Shown: piece after piece, positions 47,655 to 58,682 of the stretch | How the letters are laid out: the number at the start of each line of letters is the position of its first letter | How positions within the stretch are numbered: position 1 is the first letter of the stretch | The notes under the pieces: model-generated | What the model saw: only the letters and a program-made list of their open reading frames with translations | Databases searched by the model: none | What the model was told of the DNA's origin: nothing | Source: Drechmeria coniospora | Lineage: Eukaryota > Ascomycota > Sordariomycetes > Hypocreales > Ophiocordycipitaceae | Assembly: GCF_001625195.1 (NCBI RefSeq) | Contig: NC_054389.1 | Coordinates: forward strand, 7,994,520 to 8,058,519 | Direction of reading: 5' to 3' | Length of the DNA stretch: 64,000 bases | Translations under genes and position numbers: made by a program

Positions 47655-48538
47655 ATGGATGTACGTACGTTGGCAGACCTTCTTGCTAGGCAGCCGGGCT
47701 TTGCACTTCAGACGCCGACTGTCTGTGCGAGGAGGACGGGGCATGTTTATCGGAAGCAGGCTAATGGGCAGCCTTTCGCAGTCAACGGGTACCGCACGGC
47801 ACGTGTCGCAGAGCTTCTCGCCGACTTCAGGACGCTGCAGCACTACATCGCCTCGACACCCGATGAGCCCGGAAACGTGCAAGACAGCTACACGGAAGGA
47901 TGGCTGATACTTCAGCAGTGCGCCATTGATGGTCACCGCATCCTCGAATGCGCAGCAGACACGAGAGTGCCGGTGACTTTTGGCGGCGAGGAGGAACAGG
48001 CCAAGGCAGAGCTGCAGAAGTGCGTCAACTCTTCCCTCCCAGCACGACGTCGTGTTTTCGAATGCTCGACATGCGATTCGTAAAAGGTCCTCCGGGCTAA
48101 TGGTACCGCTTCCTCCGTCTGCAGGGTTCTTCTCGACGCCTTTTCGAGACGGCACCAAGCACAAAAGATTTGCATGCGACAATCCGCCGCCGAGAGATGG
48201 GTACAGACAAGGGAACTGATCCTCTGTGGCCGACAGCCGGATCTCACTTCGCGAAGTCTGCTCCAGGCGTGCGACCATCAGCTCCAGTCGGTACGTAGCA
48301 TCGGCCAACATCTCGGGAGAAAAAGCGGCAGCGCAAGCGGGCACGTCATGGGCGTTGCCGACTGATGCAGAGCAATCCACTGACATGTGGCCCGTTGATT
48401 CAATAGGAACTTGCTTCGATAAGCGACGAATACGTGTACGCGCAGCTGGCAGCCTCGGACCAGATTCTCCGCCGCTGGATGGTGGAGGACCCGAGTCTCC
48501 GGGGCGTTCTGCGATGGCTCGGGAGCCGACGACGATGA
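47655..48538 (+). CDS. Hypothetical 220-aa alpha-helical protein (three-exon orphan)
   Basis: Three exons (47655-48019, 48125-48290, 48407-48538) with introns of 105 and 116 nt restore a continuous protein. AELQ-K|VLLDAFSRRHQAQKICMRQ joins exon 1 to 2. DHQLQS|ELASISDEYVYAQLAASDQ joins 2 to 3. It ends SLRGVLRWLGSRRR. All junctions are GT-AG with the first intron in phase 2 and the second in phase 0. The chain is soluble-looking and mostly helical, with no signal peptide, membrane segment or recognised domain. Segments of note are RVAELLADFRTLQHYIAS and WLILQQCAIDGHRILECA. The start is the first ATG that opens this frame; an upstream exon cannot be excluded. The antisense 373-aa frame across the same place is judged a shadow. 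Confidence 0.6.
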
Positions 48539-48974
48539 GCCACACGGCGGCGGGTGCATGGAGAAAAGGATGGCGGCACTTGGTGGTAATGATGACGCAA
48601 ATGACAAGGACAAGAGGTGGAGCAATCTCGCCGGCGCACCCGGACAGAAGTGGGAGGCACACTCGACTGTTCCGGACTCTTGGTCGGAGGTTGTGAAATG
48701 GGACACGGCCAGAACAAGCCAAACTCGTGCTCGACATGAGACTTTGCTCGGCATTAGACTTTGAATGCAATACACGCGCTGCCTGGAGCAGCGGCTGCTA
48801 TATGGCCAACACGTTCCCTTTGTACACTGGATGATGGACAACTGCCTGGGTCCTGTTGGGGTGCAGGAGCTCGGCATGAGACGATGGCAAGGTCAGGTTC
48901 GAGGAGGCTCGAGCTTCCATCTTGGGCATCGATTGAGAGCAAGGCAAGGCTGAGTGGATTCGCGTTCCTACACA
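48539..48974. other. Spacer between the orphan gene and TMEM234 homologue
   Basis: 436 bp between convergent 3' ends; no gene seen. Confidence 0.55.
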
Positions 48975-49571
48975 TCAAGACTTGCTACTGACACACAAGG
49001 CGATTCCGACGAGCGAAAGGCCCATGCCGGCAGCCGTTTCTGGGTCACGTGCTGTTAGCGCATGGAAGTCAAGGCAGAGGATGGTAGGAGCACCATACGC
49101 TTGCTAATTACTTTGCCCTCGACGTACCATTCACCGAGAACAGTGAAGAGAAAAGCCAGGGTATTGACAATGGGGACAGTCAGGCTCAACTCTAGGCGGC
49201 AGGGGCACGTGCAGGTCACGCTCGCAATCAGCAGACGGAACAAGGGGGAAGAGAACAGACGGGGGGTAATCACCGGCCTGCCCAATGAGGAGAAAGAACC
49301 AGACGCTGCCGGTGAGGTTGAGAAGAAGCGGGACGGCGTAGCGGGGGTTGCGTAGGAGGTCGAGGGCGGCGAAGAAGGCGGCGACGACCTTGGCGGGAAT
49401 CCAGGAGGAGCGGAAAGAGTGGACGGGCGGCTTGTGGGTGCGGGCGGCGCGGCGGATGAAGGGGGTTGTGAGGCCCCAGGCGAGGCCAACGAGAACGAAG
49501 GAGAGAAGGTAGTTGAAGAGAGGCGGGGTTGAGACCATCGTTGGATCCTGGTTCGGGGGGCCGTCGTCCAT
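48975..49571 (-). CDS. TMEM234-family small membrane protein
   Basis: Three exons (49571-49274, 49191-49099, 49039-48975) with introns of 82 and 59 nt give 151 aa. The four-helix drug/metabolite-transporter-like pattern of TMEM234 (UPF0546) is complete. It comprises NYLLSFVLVGLAWGLTTPFI, AVPLLLNLTGSVWFFLLIGQ, the diagnostic LSLTVPIVNTLAFLFTVLGE followed by WYVEGKVISK, and the last helix AAGMGLSLVGIALCVSSKS. Without the third exon the protein would lose its final helix, which supports the splice at 49098/49040. The ATG at 49571 is used; an in-frame ATG at 49538 is an alternative. Human TMEM234 is about 164 aa. Molecular function is unknown; an EamA/DMT-like transporter fold is inferred. Confidence 0.85.
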
Positions 49572-51359
49572 GGTTGATGGCGTCGATGAGGTGTCTGACG
49601 GTTCAGGCACGGGATTCGGATACGGTGGCGGGGAGGGCGTCGGTGGTGCAGTGCGTGCTACCGTGGTCTGTGACGGGGAGAGGCCGCCGTTCCTCGCTGG
49701 TCGTTTGTCTGTTCTCCCCCTCGTAGCTGCAGAAAGTCAAATGCAGACTGAGGGTGTAGGGGTATGTAGGTGTAGGGGTATGCAATTGTAGGTGCTGGTG
49801 CTGGTGTAGGTGTAGATGCAGGTGCAGGTGCAGGTGTACGGAGCACGGTGGTATGAAGTCGGTCCAGAGTGGATCGTGGCTCCTTCCTTGACGTCGGCGG
49901 GTGGCTTGCTTCCGCGGGGCAGGTGCGTGCGAGTGTCGCCCCTTCCTTCGGCACGGATGGTGACGGGAGCTGACAAAGCTGTGGATCCACCGACGGCTAA
50001 TAACTACCACGCATCACACAAACGTTACCCCTGAATGTCGACGCATCCAAGCAGCCGGCAACGGACGGGGTTGTTGTCGAAAGTCAATCTTGCACCTGCT
50101 GGGAACTGTGCTCGTGCGTGGACGGTGCGCTCAATGTCCCTCGTCGCTGATTCCCCATGCGGTTGACCCCCCTTGCCCGTGTTCACGGGGAAATTGTTAT
50201 GCCGGTACAAGGCATCTCTCGCCCTCCCCTGCAAACATTGCCAGGTCCTCATACAGGCACACCTTGTAGTCGGTGAGCCCCCCCCCCAGTCGATGTTGCG
50301 GTCCAGCCCGGCCGCAGCAGGACTGGACAGTGATTGACGATTCCTTTGGTACCTGACAGCGTGGCAGGTGAGCGTGCTGTATGGTCGTGCACGGAGTTCC
50401 CCGAGCACTCTTGGTATCGGCCGCGTCCTCGGCATCGGCGGCTTCGTTCCGGAGGTTTTGGTCAGGACCTACCTCATACTTACCCAGCTGGGGCTTCCAG
50501 AACACCGGGTCGAGGTGGAAAGGGGCACGAGACGGATGGCGCTCGATTCCATTCGATACCATGCCACGGCGATGCCCCTGTCGCTTGCCTCGACAGGGCC
50601 GAGGCCACGCTCGTCAAGGGTCCCGGCCGTCCTCCGGTCTCGCGGCCCCCAGATCTGGACGGGAGGCTCGACGGCATGGAACGCATCCCATTGGATTGCT
50701 CGCGCACGGGTCACGGCGCGGAGCCAATATGTACATGCGTGCGCCCAGGATCCGGTCACGGTCCAGGATGCGACACCCGCAGGGCCGCTGTCAGGCTGCC
50801 ACCGTCGGGACCGCACGATTCGTCTCAAGATCACTCCCGTCCCGCTGGCGGTTGCCGCCGCCGGCTGCTGCTCAGGCCCTGGCCAACCCGCAAGCGCGCA
50901 ACGGTCCCTTTCGATCTCCGGTTCCGCTTCTTCCTCTTGACAGCTTGGCAAGACTCCCCGCGCCTCCCACCGTCTTCGCGCTCCTGCTGTGCCACGCCAC
51001 GGAGCCATGAACCAGCCGGTCTCGCGCGGGGGCAACCTGCTCGAAGGACGGTAGGTCACGTCACAATCCGATTCCTGCGCCTTCCGACGTCGTTCGCGTG
51101 TGGCCGTCGGCCTGACCGACGACTCATCGAGCGGCCTCGCCTTTGCGCCTATGGTTGCCTCTTTCGCGTAGCACGGCCGACAGGTGCCACCGATGCTCGC
51201 CATTTCCCCCCGCCAAGGACAGCCGAGGGCATGCCGCGTCGGGTCGAATTCCACGCCCGATCCGACGGCACGTGCGGGTCGAAAAACGGCCATGGTCGGC
51301 CGTCGTCGTGTCGTGTCCCTTGGCCGCAAACCCTGCCGTGTGCTCGGCCGGGTGCTCGC
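49572..51359. other. Intergenic region
   Basis: A T/G-rich simple repeat (TGTAGGTGTAGGGGTATG, GCAGGTGCAGGTGCAGGTG) occupies about 49755-49840. The rest (50030-51350) has long open frames on both strands because of GC content, but none shows a domain or convincing splice set. Confidence 0.5.
49755..49840. repeat. TGTAGGTG / GCAGGTG simple repeat
   Basis: Runs of GTAGGTGTAGGGGTAT, GGTGCTGGTGCTGGTG and GCAGGTGCAGGTG upstream of the TMEM234 homologue. Confidence 0.85.
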
Positions 51360-52596
51360 TCAACGAGTCTCCGAGTAGTCGTTGAGGGCGACGCACACGG
51401 CTCCCCGGTGGTGACCGTTGTACTGGCGGATGATCTGCTGGCTCTGCACCTCCCACAGCCGCGCGTAGTGATCCGAGCACGCCGTCACGAGGTAGGCCGA
51501 GTCGGCGCTGAAGGCGCAGTCCCACACCCACCTCTGGTGGCCCGTGAGCGTCGCCTCGAGGGGAAAGGGCCTCGGCTCGGCCTCGGCCTCGGAGCGCGGC
51601 CTGACGTCCTGCACCTCCCAGATCTTGGCCGTGTGGTCGGCGCTGCAGGTGGCGAGCTTCTTGACGTCGGGCGACAGGAGGAGGCGGGTGATGTACTCCT
51701 TGTGAGCGCTGAAGTGCGTCACGGGCAGGATCTCGGTTCGGTCGTACAGCTGGCGCAGGGTCCAGACGAAGACGTTGCCCTTGGCGCGCGTTAGTCAACG
51801 ATGGCGACGGACGGGGCTCGGGGCGACGCACGAGCGTGTTGGCGGCGCAGAGCAGGGTGCCGTCGCTTGCCACCGTCACGCTCGACACGGGAACGTCCTC
51901 CTCGGGGATGAGCTCGTGGGCGCACGTGTTCTCGGCGAGGTCCCAGATGCGCACGCTGCCCGACCGGTCGCAGCTGATGATCTCGCCCTGGTTCGGGTGG
52001 ATGACGACGTCGTTGGCGGCGCTGCCGTGGCTGTAGCTGCGCTGCACCGTGCCCGTGCGCGTCTCCCAGATCTTGACGGTGCCGTCCTCGGAGCTCGTCA
52101 CCATCCACTTTCCCTCGCAGTGAAAGGCGACGCCCGTGATGTTGCCAGCGTGACCCTCAAAGGTCAGCAGCGGGTTCGGGTTCGTCGACTTGATGTCGTA
52201 GAGCTTGACCGTGTGGTGGCCGGCGGCGGCGAGGAATCGTTTGTCGGGCGAGATGCAGAGACGGTTGACCTGCGAGTCGGGGTGCTGGATGGTGCGCGAG
52301 CAGATGCCCGAGAGGGCCTCCCAGAACCTGCAGCCGGCCTGCCTGTCAGCGTGCTCACCAACGACGGAGCCGGCGCAGTGACGGGATGCCTCGGGGCCAG
52401 CCGACGACGAGAGCCTACCTGATGGTGTGGTCGTAGCCAGCTGGTGGCATCAAGCATCGAGGGTCAGCAAGACGAAGATGAAGATGAAGATGACGACGAC
52501 GACGACGACGACGGCCGTCAACGGTACGCTGCGGCTGCGGCTGCGAGACATGTGGGAGGGAGACGAGGCATTACCGGTACAGAGAATCACCGACAT
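51360..52596 (-). CDS. LST8: TOR complex WD40 subunit Lst8
   Basis: Four exons (52596-52575, 52440-52419, 52327-51832, 51779-51360) and introns of 134, 91 and 52 nt (the last with a perfect CTAAC branch) encode 319 aa. The first two coding exons are only 22 nt each, together giving MSVILCTAGYDHTI|R. The conserved Lst8 start cannot be made without them. Seven WD blades follow: HTIRFWE, HTVKLYDI, GTVKIWE, GSVRIWDL, NVFVWTL, HTAKIWE and HYARLWE. Lst8 stabilises the kinase domain of TOR in TORC1 and TORC2. Other signatures are LLTFEGHAGNITGVAFH, SYSHGSAANDVVIHPNQGE and IIRQYNGHHRGAVCVALND. At the exon 3/4 join the usual NTKGNV reads NTLGNV, a small deviation. Identity is certain. Confidence 0.96.
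52450..52520. repeat. GAC/GAT microsatellite inside LST8 intron 1
   Basis: AAGATGAAGATGAAGATGAC followed by about ten GAC triplets lies wholly in the 134-nt first intron and accounts for its length. Confidence 0.85.
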
Positions 52597-55500
52597 GGCG
52601 ACAGCGATGGCGACGGCCGCCTCCTGGCTCCGCCTCGATTCCGCTCCGATTCCACTCGTGTCCTGGAGAGACGGGCGGCTGCTGCCCGCGGGGGACGTTT
52701 TGTCTTGGCTCTGTTTGGGCGGAGTGCTCTCGCGTGGAGGAGAGATGACGACAACGAGGGTCAGGTGGTGGTGGGTGAGTCGAGGGAAACGGCACGCAGT
52801 TGGGCCAGCGGGAGGTGGCAAGCAAAGCGAACGGAGTCGGTCCCACAGTGTGGTTGGCGACGAGCTGGCGAGCTGGAAGTGTACTGTCCTGTAATACTGT
52901 AAGTACTTGCTGCGCAGGTACTCTGTAATTACAGTGGAAGTATGGGGTACATGGAAGTGTAATTACTGTGCTGTACTGTGCAGGTACTCTGTAATTGCAG
53001 TGAAAGTACTCCGTACCTACTACCTTAGGAGGTTAGTAGGTACTAGAAGGAACCTATGGAGTATTACATGGAAGTGCACTATACTGTACGGAGAACTTTG
53101 CTGTAATGCAAGAACAGCACGAATGTAGACAGCACGAATGTAGTGCAAGAACAGCACGAAAGTGCTGTATGGAGTATGATGAAGTGTACTTGCAAAAGCC
53201 TACACTACTGCAAGTACTTACAAGTATTATCAACACGAGAAACGAAAGTACAGGCACATGCATACTTGTGCTTCCAGTAATGAGTACTTGCTCATCCTTG
53301 CAGCGAACGTTACAGCGTACTCTGCAGGAATAGTTGCTTGTACCACTTGAGTACTACATGCCCAGCACTGATGCTGCGCTCCATCCACCTCCCACAACAT
53401 GTGCTTTTTCCTTTCTCGTCAAATCTTCGTCGTGTCTTGCTTCTTCATTGGCTTGTCATGATTTCGACTCCTTCTCCATCGAGCACCAAGGGGATTGGGG
53501 GTAGCAGAGTAGCTGTACTCTCCACAGTTGCGCTTGTTACGGAGTATATGGAGTACCTTGACATGTAGTTGTACTTGTACTTGTTACTCTGTACTCCGTA
53601 AGTACAGGCAGACAAGATAACCCTCTATTAGTATTCAAGTACAGTACAGCTCCTGGACATGTACAGTGGGGTGGCAAAAATGTCGATTCAATTTGTAGGA
53701 GTAGCGCTACCAAAATTGAATCGTCACTTTTGTCAAGTGACTGTGTATGTTAGTAACTGTATTGTACGGAGAACGTTTGATACAGCACAAGGACCAGTAT
53801 TACTGGGTACTAGGTAGGTGTAAAACCCAAGTGCTAGGTACTAGGTAGGTACTGTAATACTGTGCAGCACTTGGCACTTGTGCAGTAATTACCAAGTGCT
53901 GCCCAGGATGCACACCTATTGCGGAGTACGGCGGACAAGTACAAGTACATGCTTGTCCTATGACGAATTCAACTTGTGCTGTACTGTAATCCCCCAAGTA
54001 ATTACTACTAGGTACTAGGTACCTAGTACCACTTACTAGTACCTAAGTACTTAGGTGCGTAGTAGGTAGGTACTAACTTACAGCACTGTACTCCCTCCCG
54101 TGTCCTACCGCAAAGACTCCATCGTGACTTTTCCAACCTTGTTCCTACCATCAAACATCTGATTTCTGCCAATGGGTTCGTCAACGACCAGCATTCCCAC
54201 GGCGCTTGCACATGCATTCAAGCAAAAGTGCTGCCGTCCCGAGTACTGCTGTCGAGCACTATCGGTACACGACGTCCACGCACACACCCGCACTCGCTCG
54301 CTCGTCTGCCTCTGCCGCTCGCCGCCCGTCGACCAAGGCTCGCCAACAAGCAGAGAGATTGCTCCTACATGGACTCCGCACTCCGCACATGGACTATGCA
54401 TGAGCACTCGGTGCCTACTGCACGTGTAGGAGTATGCATGTGCAGCGTACACCTGCTTAGGCAAGCATCATGGTGTGCCGCAACAGCATGCCCCTTCCAT
54501 CGTGGCTTGGCAACAGACGCGAGGTCCCCGAGTCTCCAACTCGCTCACCACCGATTGCCAACCCATTCACTCGATTGTGCTCATCGACGGAGCCACTTCC
54601 CGGCTCCCACTCCACCATCCGCGGTGGGTGGCACGTATGGGGGCACCGCAAACGCTGCACATGTGGTGTGCCGAGTCCACATGCCCTCTGTACTTGGAGT
54701 AACGGTGAGCAGTTGCATCATCACCCGCCCGGAGTGAACGGGAGCATGCCGAGTCAAAGTACATGTGAGTAGTTGTCCAGCACTTGTGCCTACAACTAAC
54801 TGCCTCTTTCTCCATCGCCGCTCAAGTACATGCACTGCAATGCTGTGTAAGTACTGCAAGTAATGCTCGTCTTGCCTGGCACTGGCCTTGCCCACGGGAC
54901 CGGAAATCATCGGCCCCGGCCCCGCGCCAAGCCGAACTTCGGCCGACATGCTCCGTACCGCACACGTAATTTGCTGGCCAACGAAAGGATTTGGCTTGGC
55001 TTGATAACCCACCCGCTAATAGTGCAATGGCCTACGGAGGACAGTGCCGAGTACAGTATTGCCATCTAGATCTGATTCGTTGTCATGATAGCCTTGGCCG
55101 GCTCCGGGCAGCAGCTCTGGCCTGGCTGTCGTCTCCTTTTCCAGCCGAGCCTCGGGCTCAGCGCGTATTCAAAGAGAGAAAACCCGAGCACGGAGTGGTG
55201 GGCCTCGAACTGTTTCTCGAGTTGTTTGCATTTGTGTACTTTATAGCAGTAAATGTACTTCATAAGTCAAAGGCTGTACTGTACAAGTAGAATCCACTGT
55301 GATGAGCCATCTTGTTGAATGAAAACCACCAAAATCTGCATCCAACAGTGGCTACTCTCAACGTAACTTGAAATTGTACCCGGCACGAGAAAGCGCAATT
55401 TCGATGCATGTCCCCTTTAAAATCTTATCATTTCCTACAAAGATCGAACTGCCCATGTCCGCCACCACCGTGGAACATACAGTACAACTACTTACATGTA

Positions 55501-56571
55501 CAACTACACGTACTTGAGGTACGTAAGTGTACAGGTGGGTTGCAGACTCTGACAAATTTACTCCACTCCGCTTCTCTACTGTTCGTCCAGCACACCTACG
55601 AGAAATACGGATCAATGACTCTGTGCAGCATCAATAACCGTACCGTACTCAGTACTGGCAAGTACAGTAGGTAAAAGTCTTTGCTAACAGACTGTCGAAT
55701 AGGACGCGGTGGCTACTTGGTGGTTGGCAGCGCCCCGCCGTCCGTCCTCATCTTGGCATTGCTCCGAACGAAATACTCCTACAGCACTCCGTATTACATC
55801 CTACACGGCATCCTACGCCGTATTGTACACCGTGCTTTGCCAGCATCTATACCAATGTGCTCATACCATCCGTTGTATAGTTGTAGTCATCCACAGCCAT
55901 AGTTGTGGTCATCCACCGCTTCCATCAGGACTGGCAATGTCATGTTCAGATGATACGTGGATGGATGCGGGCAACGGTCAAGATGTTTGGGAAATCGGCT
56001 CAACCGTAGGACTCGCTTACCTTGGATCGTGGTTTTCAAACCGATCAACTGGCAGAGGTCATGACCTTCCAGTCGTATGCGGATCAGTCTACAAGTCGGT
56101 AAATCTGGTGCAAAAATGAAGTCTGGTGCCGACATGGAGAGTACTGTACTTGTAGCTTCACATACTTACTGCCAGTAAGTAAGTACAAATAATTATGGTG
56201 TAACAACGTGGACCCTGGCTCGCACGTCATTGTGGGCAGAAGCCAACGTAAAGGTACATTTATTCCGCACTCCGCATTTATCTAGGGATTGCTCTGCCAC
56301 TTGCGGAGTGCTCGTAGCATGGACCCCTGTAATAGTTCAAGTAGCATCCTGCATCTCTTTGCACGAAGCTACAGTACAGTATAAAGTCTTCGGGGCGTCT
56401 GATATCTTGTGAGGGATACCATCCAAGACAACATCCAAAAACCACTCCCAAACAAAAAGTCCAGGCACAAACTCCCAATACAAAATCAAAGCCAAAAGTC
56501 AAGTGAATCCAATCCCAAGTCCAAAATCAACCGACAAAATCATCACCTTCGTCATTGTCACAAACTCGACA
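52597..56571. other. Gene-free GTAC island
   Basis: No convincing gene. GTAC words are dense at 52890-53600, 53760-54090 and 55480-55680. It contains MITE copy D. A short duplication, GAACAGCACGAATGTA, is at about 53107-53150. The last 200 bp form the promoter of the small secreted protein gene (TATA-like GTATAAAG at about 56380). Confidence 0.55.
53664..53743 (-). mobile_element. MITE copy D (80 bp)
   Basis: It starts CAGTGGGGTGGCAAAAATG after TA (53662-53663) and ends CACTTTTGTCAAGTGACTG. The right flank is TG-TA rather than an exact TA. It is in the opposite orientation to copy C, the same 80-bp length, and differs from it at five positions, all transitions. A central near-palindrome GTAGCGCTAC is present. 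Confidence 0.82.
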
Positions 56572-56793
56572 ATGAAGTTCGTCAACGTCCTTCTCTTCGC
56601 TACTGTGGCCTCCGCCGGTGTTATTCGTACGCGCCAGTCAGAGTCAACAGCAAGTAACGCAATCTCAACTTCAACAAGCGACGCAATCTCATCCTCAACA
56701 AGCGACGCAATCTCATCCTCATCAAGCAAGGACAATCCTTACCCAGACATGAAAACGGCTCTCATCATGCTATTTTATAAAACTCGTTTCTAA
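56572..56793 (+). CDS. Candidate small secreted Ser-rich protein
   Basis: A 73-aa frame starts with a good signal peptide (MKFVNVLLFATVASAG, then VIRTRQ with a possible Kex2-like Arg). A Ser/Thr-rich segment follows, built of three copies of an 8-residue unit (DAISSSTS-like, 24-bp DNA repeat). The 150 bp upstream are A/C-rich without G-rich blocks, like a fungal 5' UTR, with a TATA-like box about 190 bp before the ATG. The C-terminal MLFYKTRF may be read past a missed splice site, so the true end is uncertain. No cysteine is present, so it is not a typical disulfide-stabilised effector. Function unknown. Confidence 0.5.
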   Translation: MKFVNVLLFATVASAGVIRTRQSESTASNAISTSTSDAISSSTSDAISSSSSKDNPYPDMKTALIMLFYKTRF

Positions 56794-57618
56794 TGGCCTT
56801 CTTTCCTTGACACCCGAGGAAGCTTGCTGTATCGTGCTCTTGGTATCGGGATGGGAGGGATCGTGAGGTGGGAGTGATGGATTTCTGCATGGCACGGGGT
56901 CATGCAACCTGGGGGACCCTACTCCGTACATGCCCCCGGATATCTCTTCCCCTCGCTATAGGAAGAGGATCCTTGCACATTATTGGCGTCTTCATTGCCA
57001 TCATCTACTATTGTAATCTGCGAAATTTCTACTGGCTACCCGTTACGTGCGAAGCATCTAACTGACCTCTTCCAACGCCATCGAACTGAAAATTGTCTCA
57101 TAGCGTCAATTGCGTCACCGTGACAAAAGCGTGCAACTTACAACTACGCAGCCGACAGTGGGCCACTTTGAAGAATAGGAAACAATCGCACAACCGCATG
57201 TGAAAGATGATGAATATCTGGTGGCGACGGTTCCCTCTCGCACGTTGCATCAACTGCCATGGTTACTTGATGTCATCATGACCATTTGTGACCTGTCACG
57301 TTTTATACAAGGCCAATCTGAACCCCATTGTGCGTCTCCAATAGGGTTAGCTCTCGGCAATAAAAATAGTCCAAGAGATGACAGAAGCTGCATGTACAGA
57401 GGGCGGGCTGCCATCGTGACATGTTGGCTTCCAGCATTGCAAAGGCGTGCGGCGAGTATATTCGGCTGCGATGACAATATGGCACTGCTAGAGGAGCACG
57501 GCTCGAGACCAGTCGAAATCCCCGTCGGCCCCCCTCTCGACAGAGTCGAAGAGCAGCCGACGACGGATCGAAGCATTTTCGTGAGCGCCCTCGTGGATGG
57601 CCGTGTCGACGCGTCCCT
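56794..57618. other. Spacer upstream of the SCL1 3' end
   Basis: An open plus-strand frame at 57200-57622 runs into the 3' end of SCL1 but has no recognisable features. Probably non-coding. Confidence 0.45.
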
Positions 57619-58682
57619 TTAATCCTTCTCCGCGATGGCTTGTAATCTTTCGTCAATCTCATCCTCGGTGAGCATGCGGAATGCAGCATCCGTACCCTCC
57701 CTACCGTCCTTGCGCGGGCCGCCGACGATGCCGATTTCGAGCTCCCCTTTCTTGAAGTCCATGCTGAGCACGGTGCTCAGCGTCGTGATGGCGAGCTCGA
57801 CAACCTCCTCCCACGTTCCCTCGGCGTGGTCCTTGTTGCGCAGCTTCTTCTCGAGGTGGTTGAGGGCCTCCTGCTGCTTCGGTCCGGCCGCCGTGCCTTT
57901 GTAGCCGATGTAGTACCCGGCCGGGTCGCACTTGAAGAGCTGGGGACCGAACTCGGAGTCGAGGGCGATGATGGTCGTGGCGACGCCGTACGGGCGCATG
58001 TAGGCCTTTACAAAATTCGTCAGCCGCCCCTCCGCTGCAGTCACCCATGGCCCGTGGCACTCACCCGCTGCGTGTACACTTGGCTGATGTTGGCCAGCCG
58101 CTTGGCGAGCACGTCGGCCGGCATCTCGTAGCCAAACTTGTACCTGAACTCGGCAGCCTCGCCCTGGGCTCGTTGCGCAAACGCCCTGGCGTCGGCGATG
58201 GACCCGGTGATGACGCAGCCGACCGAAGGAGAGATCTGAAAGATGTGGGAGACCGAGGCCGGATCGATGAGTTTGTCCTGCTCGTCTCCGTCAGCGGCCG
58301 TGAAGCTACCCCCGTGCCGAGCGACAAACTCACAGGCACCTTCTTCTGGGAGAGGACGACGGCACAGTCCTTTCCCCGAACGCCTACAGACATGATGTTT
58401 GCAGCTGTGATTGCCTTGAAGGCATACTCTGTTCAATGTCAGCGCATGACCACGGAAGTTGCTCCGCCGCAGACGTCGTCGTCGTCGTGCTATCTATCGC
58501 TTGCATGGAGTCGGGGTGAACGTACCGACTTGGTACAGTCTACCATTGTCGGCAAAGATGGTAATGTGTCGATCGTACGCGCTGGCTGTCGAAGCATCAG
58601 ACGTTAGCCGAGGCTCGCAGCGTCAGAGTCGAGCTGTGGGTGCCACGAGAGGCATCGAGAGGCAGGGTGACCGACCAGACAT
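57619..58682 (-). CDS. SCL1: 20S proteasome subunit alpha1
   Basis: Five exons (58682-58676, 58585-58526, 58428-58334, 58277-58065, 58005-57619) with introns of 90, 97, 56 and 59 nt give 253 aa. The first coding exon is only ATGTCTG (7 nt), yielding [13 protein letters not shown]. The alpha-type signature continues in exon 2 and 3 ([17 protein letters not shown]), then [54 protein letters not shown], and the alpha1 tail [14 protein letters not shown]. Alpha1 is a structural, non-catalytic subunit of the outer heptameric ring and part of the gate. Nothing key is missing. Length matches the family (yeast Scl1 252 aa). Confidence 0.95.

Noticed and set aside
47649..48770. 373-aa minus-strand frame
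   Set aside because: It overlaps the spliced plus-strand orphan, whose junctions and composition are more convincing. The antisense frame has no domain and Cys/Ser/Pro-rich shadow composition. Not fully excluded.
50197..51329. Long frames on both strands upstream of LST8
   Set aside because: No conserved motif, no clear start; open length explained by GC content.
57200..57622. 140-aa plus-strand frame converging on SCL1
   Set aside because: No family signature, and it overlaps the expected 3' UTR of SCL1.
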